Assembly: GCA_046726955.1 (NCBI GenBank)
Contig: JBKPBQ010000316.1
Span: 1-8,008, forward strand
Source: CAVPGH01 sp046726955
Lineage (GTDB): Bacteria; Acidobacteriota; Vicinamibacteria; Fen-336
DNA: 8,008 nucleotides
Reading direction: 5' to 3'
The stretch's first letter is position 1; every line of letters begins with the position of its first letter. The position numbers were made by a program, and so were the translations under genes. This document shows positions 6,195 through 8,008 of this stretch, one piece after another. Under the pieces are notes generated by a model that was not told the origin of the DNA, made no database searches, and worked only from the letters and a program-made list of their open reading frames with translations.

Positions 6195-6240
6195 TGCAGT
6201 GTGGAGCCTCGCGGGGAGGCGGTCCAATACTTCTTCCGGG

Positions 6241-6272
6241 CACGATCCATAGGGCCACTTCGATGTATCGTG
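6241..6272. promoter_or_regulatory. Candidate LysR-type operator in the divergent hpf-like/lysR intergenic region
   Basis: CACGATCCAT (6241-6250) and ATGTATCGTG (6263-6272) form an inverted repeat with 9 of 10 positions paired around a 12-base spacer. It ends six bases before the LysR-type GTG start and lies in the 84-bp region between two divergent genes. LysR regulators usually bind such dyads and repress their own gene while controlling the divergent one. The symmetry is seen; binding is inferred. Being so near the start codon it could also form an mRNA hairpin. Confidence 0.45.
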
Positions 6273-6278
6273 GGCGCC

Positions 6279-7172
6279 GTGGAGACGCTCAATCATCACC
6301 ACCTCTTTCATTTCTGGTCGGTCGTTCGCGAAGGCGGTGTCACACGCGCGAGCGAGAAGCTCCATGTCTCGCAGCCCACGATCAGTGGTCAGCTTCGGGA
6401 GCTGGAGGAGGCGCTCGGAGAGAAGCTGCTCGTGCGCTCGGGTAGGACCGTCGTGCTCACGGACATCGGTCGTACCGTGTATCGCTACGCGGACGAGATC
6501 CTGGACCTCGACCGGGAGTTGCTGGAGGCCGTGAAGGGCCGGCCCACGCGTCCGGGACGGCTGGCCGTAGGCGTGACGATGGTCGTCCCCAAGCTCGTCG
6601 CCTACCAGATGCTCGAGCCGGCCCTGAGGCTACTCGAGCCCATCCGGCTGGACTGTGTCGAGGACAGGCTGGAACGTCTGCTCGCGGAGCTCGCGGTCTA
6701 CTCTCTCGACCTGGTCCTCGCCGACGCTCCGGCGCCGCCCGCGGTCAAGGTGCGGGCCTACAGCCACCTCCTCGGGGAGTGCGGAGTCTCGGTGTTCGGA
6801 GCCGAGCGCGTGGCCGCCACTCATCGCCGAAAATTCCCGCGATCCCTGGACGGGGCACCCTTCCTCCTGCCCAGCGAGGACTCAGCCTTGCGCCTCTCGC
6901 TGGAGGAGTGGTTCCGGAAGCACGGGATCCGCCCCCGCGTGGTGGGTACGTTCGAGGACAGCGCCCTCCTCGACGCGTTCGGACAGGCGGGAACCGGCCT
7001 GTTCGCGATGCCCTCGGCCATCGAGGCCGAGGTGAAGAGACAGTACAAGGTCCGGTTGGTGGGACGATTGGACTCGGTGCGGCAGCGGTTCTACGCGATC
7101 ACCGTCGAGAGGAAGCTCCGTAACCCCGCTTCCCTCGCCATCTCCGAGCGAGCGCGGGCACTCTTCAGCTAA
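6279..7172 (+). CDS. LysR-family transcriptional regulator, NhaR-like
   Basis: 297-residue DNA-binding regulator of normal LysR length. The winged helix-turn-helix is at the N-terminus, with the recognition helix in TRASEKLHVSQPTISGQLRE (22-41) followed by LEEALGEKLLVRSGR and the wing TDIGRTVYRYADEI. Residues about 90-293 form the effector-binding domain, including LAELAVYSLDLVLADAP and SLDGAPFLLPSED. The unusual opening NHHHLFHFW in place of the common 'LRxFxxV' and the GRPTRPGRL linker resemble the NhaR subgroup, whose E. coli member activates the NhaA sodium/proton antiporter. No antiporter gene is visible here, so the effector is unknown. The GTG at 6279 is chosen because it gives the family-like start METLNHHH; GTG 6270 is possible, and the frame is open far upstream without homology. 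It is divergent from the HPF-like gene, with a dyad between them. Confidence 0.9.
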   Translation: METLNHHHLFHFWSVVREGGVTRASEKLHVSQPTISGQLRELEEALGEKLLVRSGRTVVLTDIGRTVYRYADEILDLDRELLEAVKGRPTRPGRLAVGVTMVVPKLVAYQMLEPALRLLEPIRLDCVEDRLERLLAELAVYSLDLVLADAPAPPAVKVRAYSHLLGECGVSVFGAERVAATHRRKFPRSLDGAPFLLPSEDSALRLSLEEWFRKHGIRPRVVGTFEDSALLDAFGQAGTGLFAMPSAIEAEVKRQYKVRLVGRLDSVRQRFYAITVERKLRNPASLAISERARALFS

Positions 7173-7270
7173 GGTCCCGGTGCCTCTTCTTTCAATCCGG
7201 AGCCCACACTCCAGTCGGCCATGACCACCGACACCGTTTGTACCAGTACCCGGCTGCAGTCCGATGCCCC

Positions 7271-8008
7271 TCAGGCCTTGACCTTCGCCTCCAGCTCGGC
7301 CCATCGCGCGTAGAGCCCGTCCACCTCGGCCTGGGCGGAGGCCAGCGCTTCGTGGCGAGCGTGCAGGGCCTTGTGGTCCGAGACGACGGCGGTGTCCTCG
7401 GCGGCTCGGCGGCAGTCCTGGAGGCGCTGCTCGGCCTCGAGGATGAGGGCCTCCATCCGCTCCCACTCGCGCTGCTCGTGGTAGGGCAGGCGCTTCGGCT
7501 TCGCGGTCGGAGACGCGGGGCCGACCGGCTTCGTCGACGTCGCGCGGGCAGGGGGCGGGGCCGCCGGCGCGGTCTCCCGGCCTCGCTCCCACTGCTCGTA
7601 ATCGGCGAAGGCGAGCGCGCCGCCCCGGCCGTCGAGGGCGAGGAGGCGCGTGGAAACGCGGTCCAGCAGGTAGCGGTCGTGGGTGACGAGCACGAGCGCG
7701 CCCGGGAAGGCGAGCAGGCTCTCCTCCAGGACCTCGAGCGTTGGGATATCGAGGTCGTTCGTGGGCTCGTCGAGGAGGAGCACGTCGGCGGGCTCCAGCA
7801 TCAGCCGCGCGATCAGGACCCGCGCCTGCTCGCCGCCGGAGAGGCGACCCACCGGCGTGTCGAGCTGCTCCGAGCGGAAGAGGAAGCGCTTGGCCCAGCC
7901 CGCGACGTGGATCGACCGCCCCTCGGACACGACGGAGTCTCCGTGGGGGGCAAGGGTGCGCTTGAGCGAGACGTCGGGGTCGAGCCGCGCGCGGTGCTGG
8001 TCGAAGGT
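7271..8008 (-). CDS. uup: Uup-like ABC-F ATPase, C-terminal part, runs off right edge
   Basis: 245 codons of the second half of an ABC-F protein, cytoplasmic ATPases that act on ribosomes rather than in transport. Seen in order: FDQHRARLD (2-10, compare Uup 'FDQ-R--LD'), the signature LSGGEQ (56-61), Walker B VLLLDEPTNDLD (76-87) and the switch histidine in VTHDRYLLDR (108-117). After a Pro/Ala-rich linker (146-172) comes a charged coiled-coil domain (173-244) beginning LPYHEQREWERME, typical of the C-terminal domain of Uup that binds nucleic acid. This tail and the segment before LSGGEQ favour Uup over EttA or YbiT. The first ABC domain and the start lie beyond the window. The gene ends 98 bp from the convergent LysR gene; that gap holds only a weak five-bp stem. 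Confidence 0.9.
   Translation of the reverse strand, partial: TFDQHRARLDPDVSLKRTLAPHGDSVVSEGRSIHVAGWAKRFLFRSEQLDTPVGRLSGGEQARVLIARLMLEPADVLLLDEPTNDLDIPTLEVLEESLLAFPGALVLVTHDRYLLDRVSTRLLALDGRGGALAFADYEQWERGRETAPAAPPPARATSTKPVGPASPTAKPKRLPYHEQREWERMEALILEAEQRLQDCRRAAEDTAVVSDHKALHARHEALASAQAEVDGLYARWAELEAKVKA

Noticed and set aside
6279..7172. Naming the regulator nhaR with a sodium-antiporter target
   Set aside because: Only subgroup resemblance is visible and no antiporter gene lies in the window.
7173..7270. Terminator between the convergent LysR and Uup-like genes
   Set aside because: Only a five-bp stem (GTCGG 7214-7218 with CCGAC 7228-7232) with a nine-base loop and no proper T run. This is too weak to call.

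Overview
This is a GC-rich bacterial window holding six complete genes plus one partial gene at each edge. Codon use is strongly G/C at third positions, and GTG or TTG starts are common. The secreted protein at 823-2502 ends in an 'F-V-PCRLVDTR...DVSGYF' domain that I associate with Acidobacteriota (Thermoanaerobaculia-like) and some Myxococcota. A VPEID-type exosortase system also fits an environmental Gram-negative bacterium. The phylum is an inference.

Left part (1-2502): the minus strand carries the 5' part of a CpsD/CapB-type BY-kinase, a regulator of polysaccharide export. Divergent from it, across 228 bp, is a secreted 559-residue protein with propeller-like repeats, a probable beta-sandwich and the conserved C-terminal domain.

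Centre (2528-5116, all minus strand): a compact protein-sorting cassette. In transcription order it has a strong sigma70-like promoter behind an A/T tract; a 71-residue pre-protein with a signal peptide, about 19 residues of mature peptide and an APEFD-CTERM sorting signal; a perfect 10-bp hairpin; an exosortase fused to a CAAX-type (CPBP) protease, i.e. exosortase E of the VPEID-CTERM system; and, overlapping its stop codon, a membrane protein with a Cys/His zinc-binding-like cluster. The likely scheme is Sec export of the small protein, retention in the membrane by its C-terminal helix, then cleavage at APEFD by the exosortase. The third protein is an unexplained partner. This cassette is the most interesting part of the window.

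Region 5038-5345 (308 bp) has no convincing gene. It holds the promoter and, upstream of it, three successive perfect inverted repeats and a T-rich tract, which could be operators or a small structured RNA.

Right part (5346-8008): a YkgJ-type cysteine-cluster protein (+), an HPF/RaiA-like ribosome-associated protein (-), a NhaR-like LysR regulator (+) divergent from it with a candidate operator between them, and the C-terminal part of a Uup-like ABC-F ATPase (-) running off the right edge. These look like housekeeping or stress functions with no direct link to the sorting cassette.
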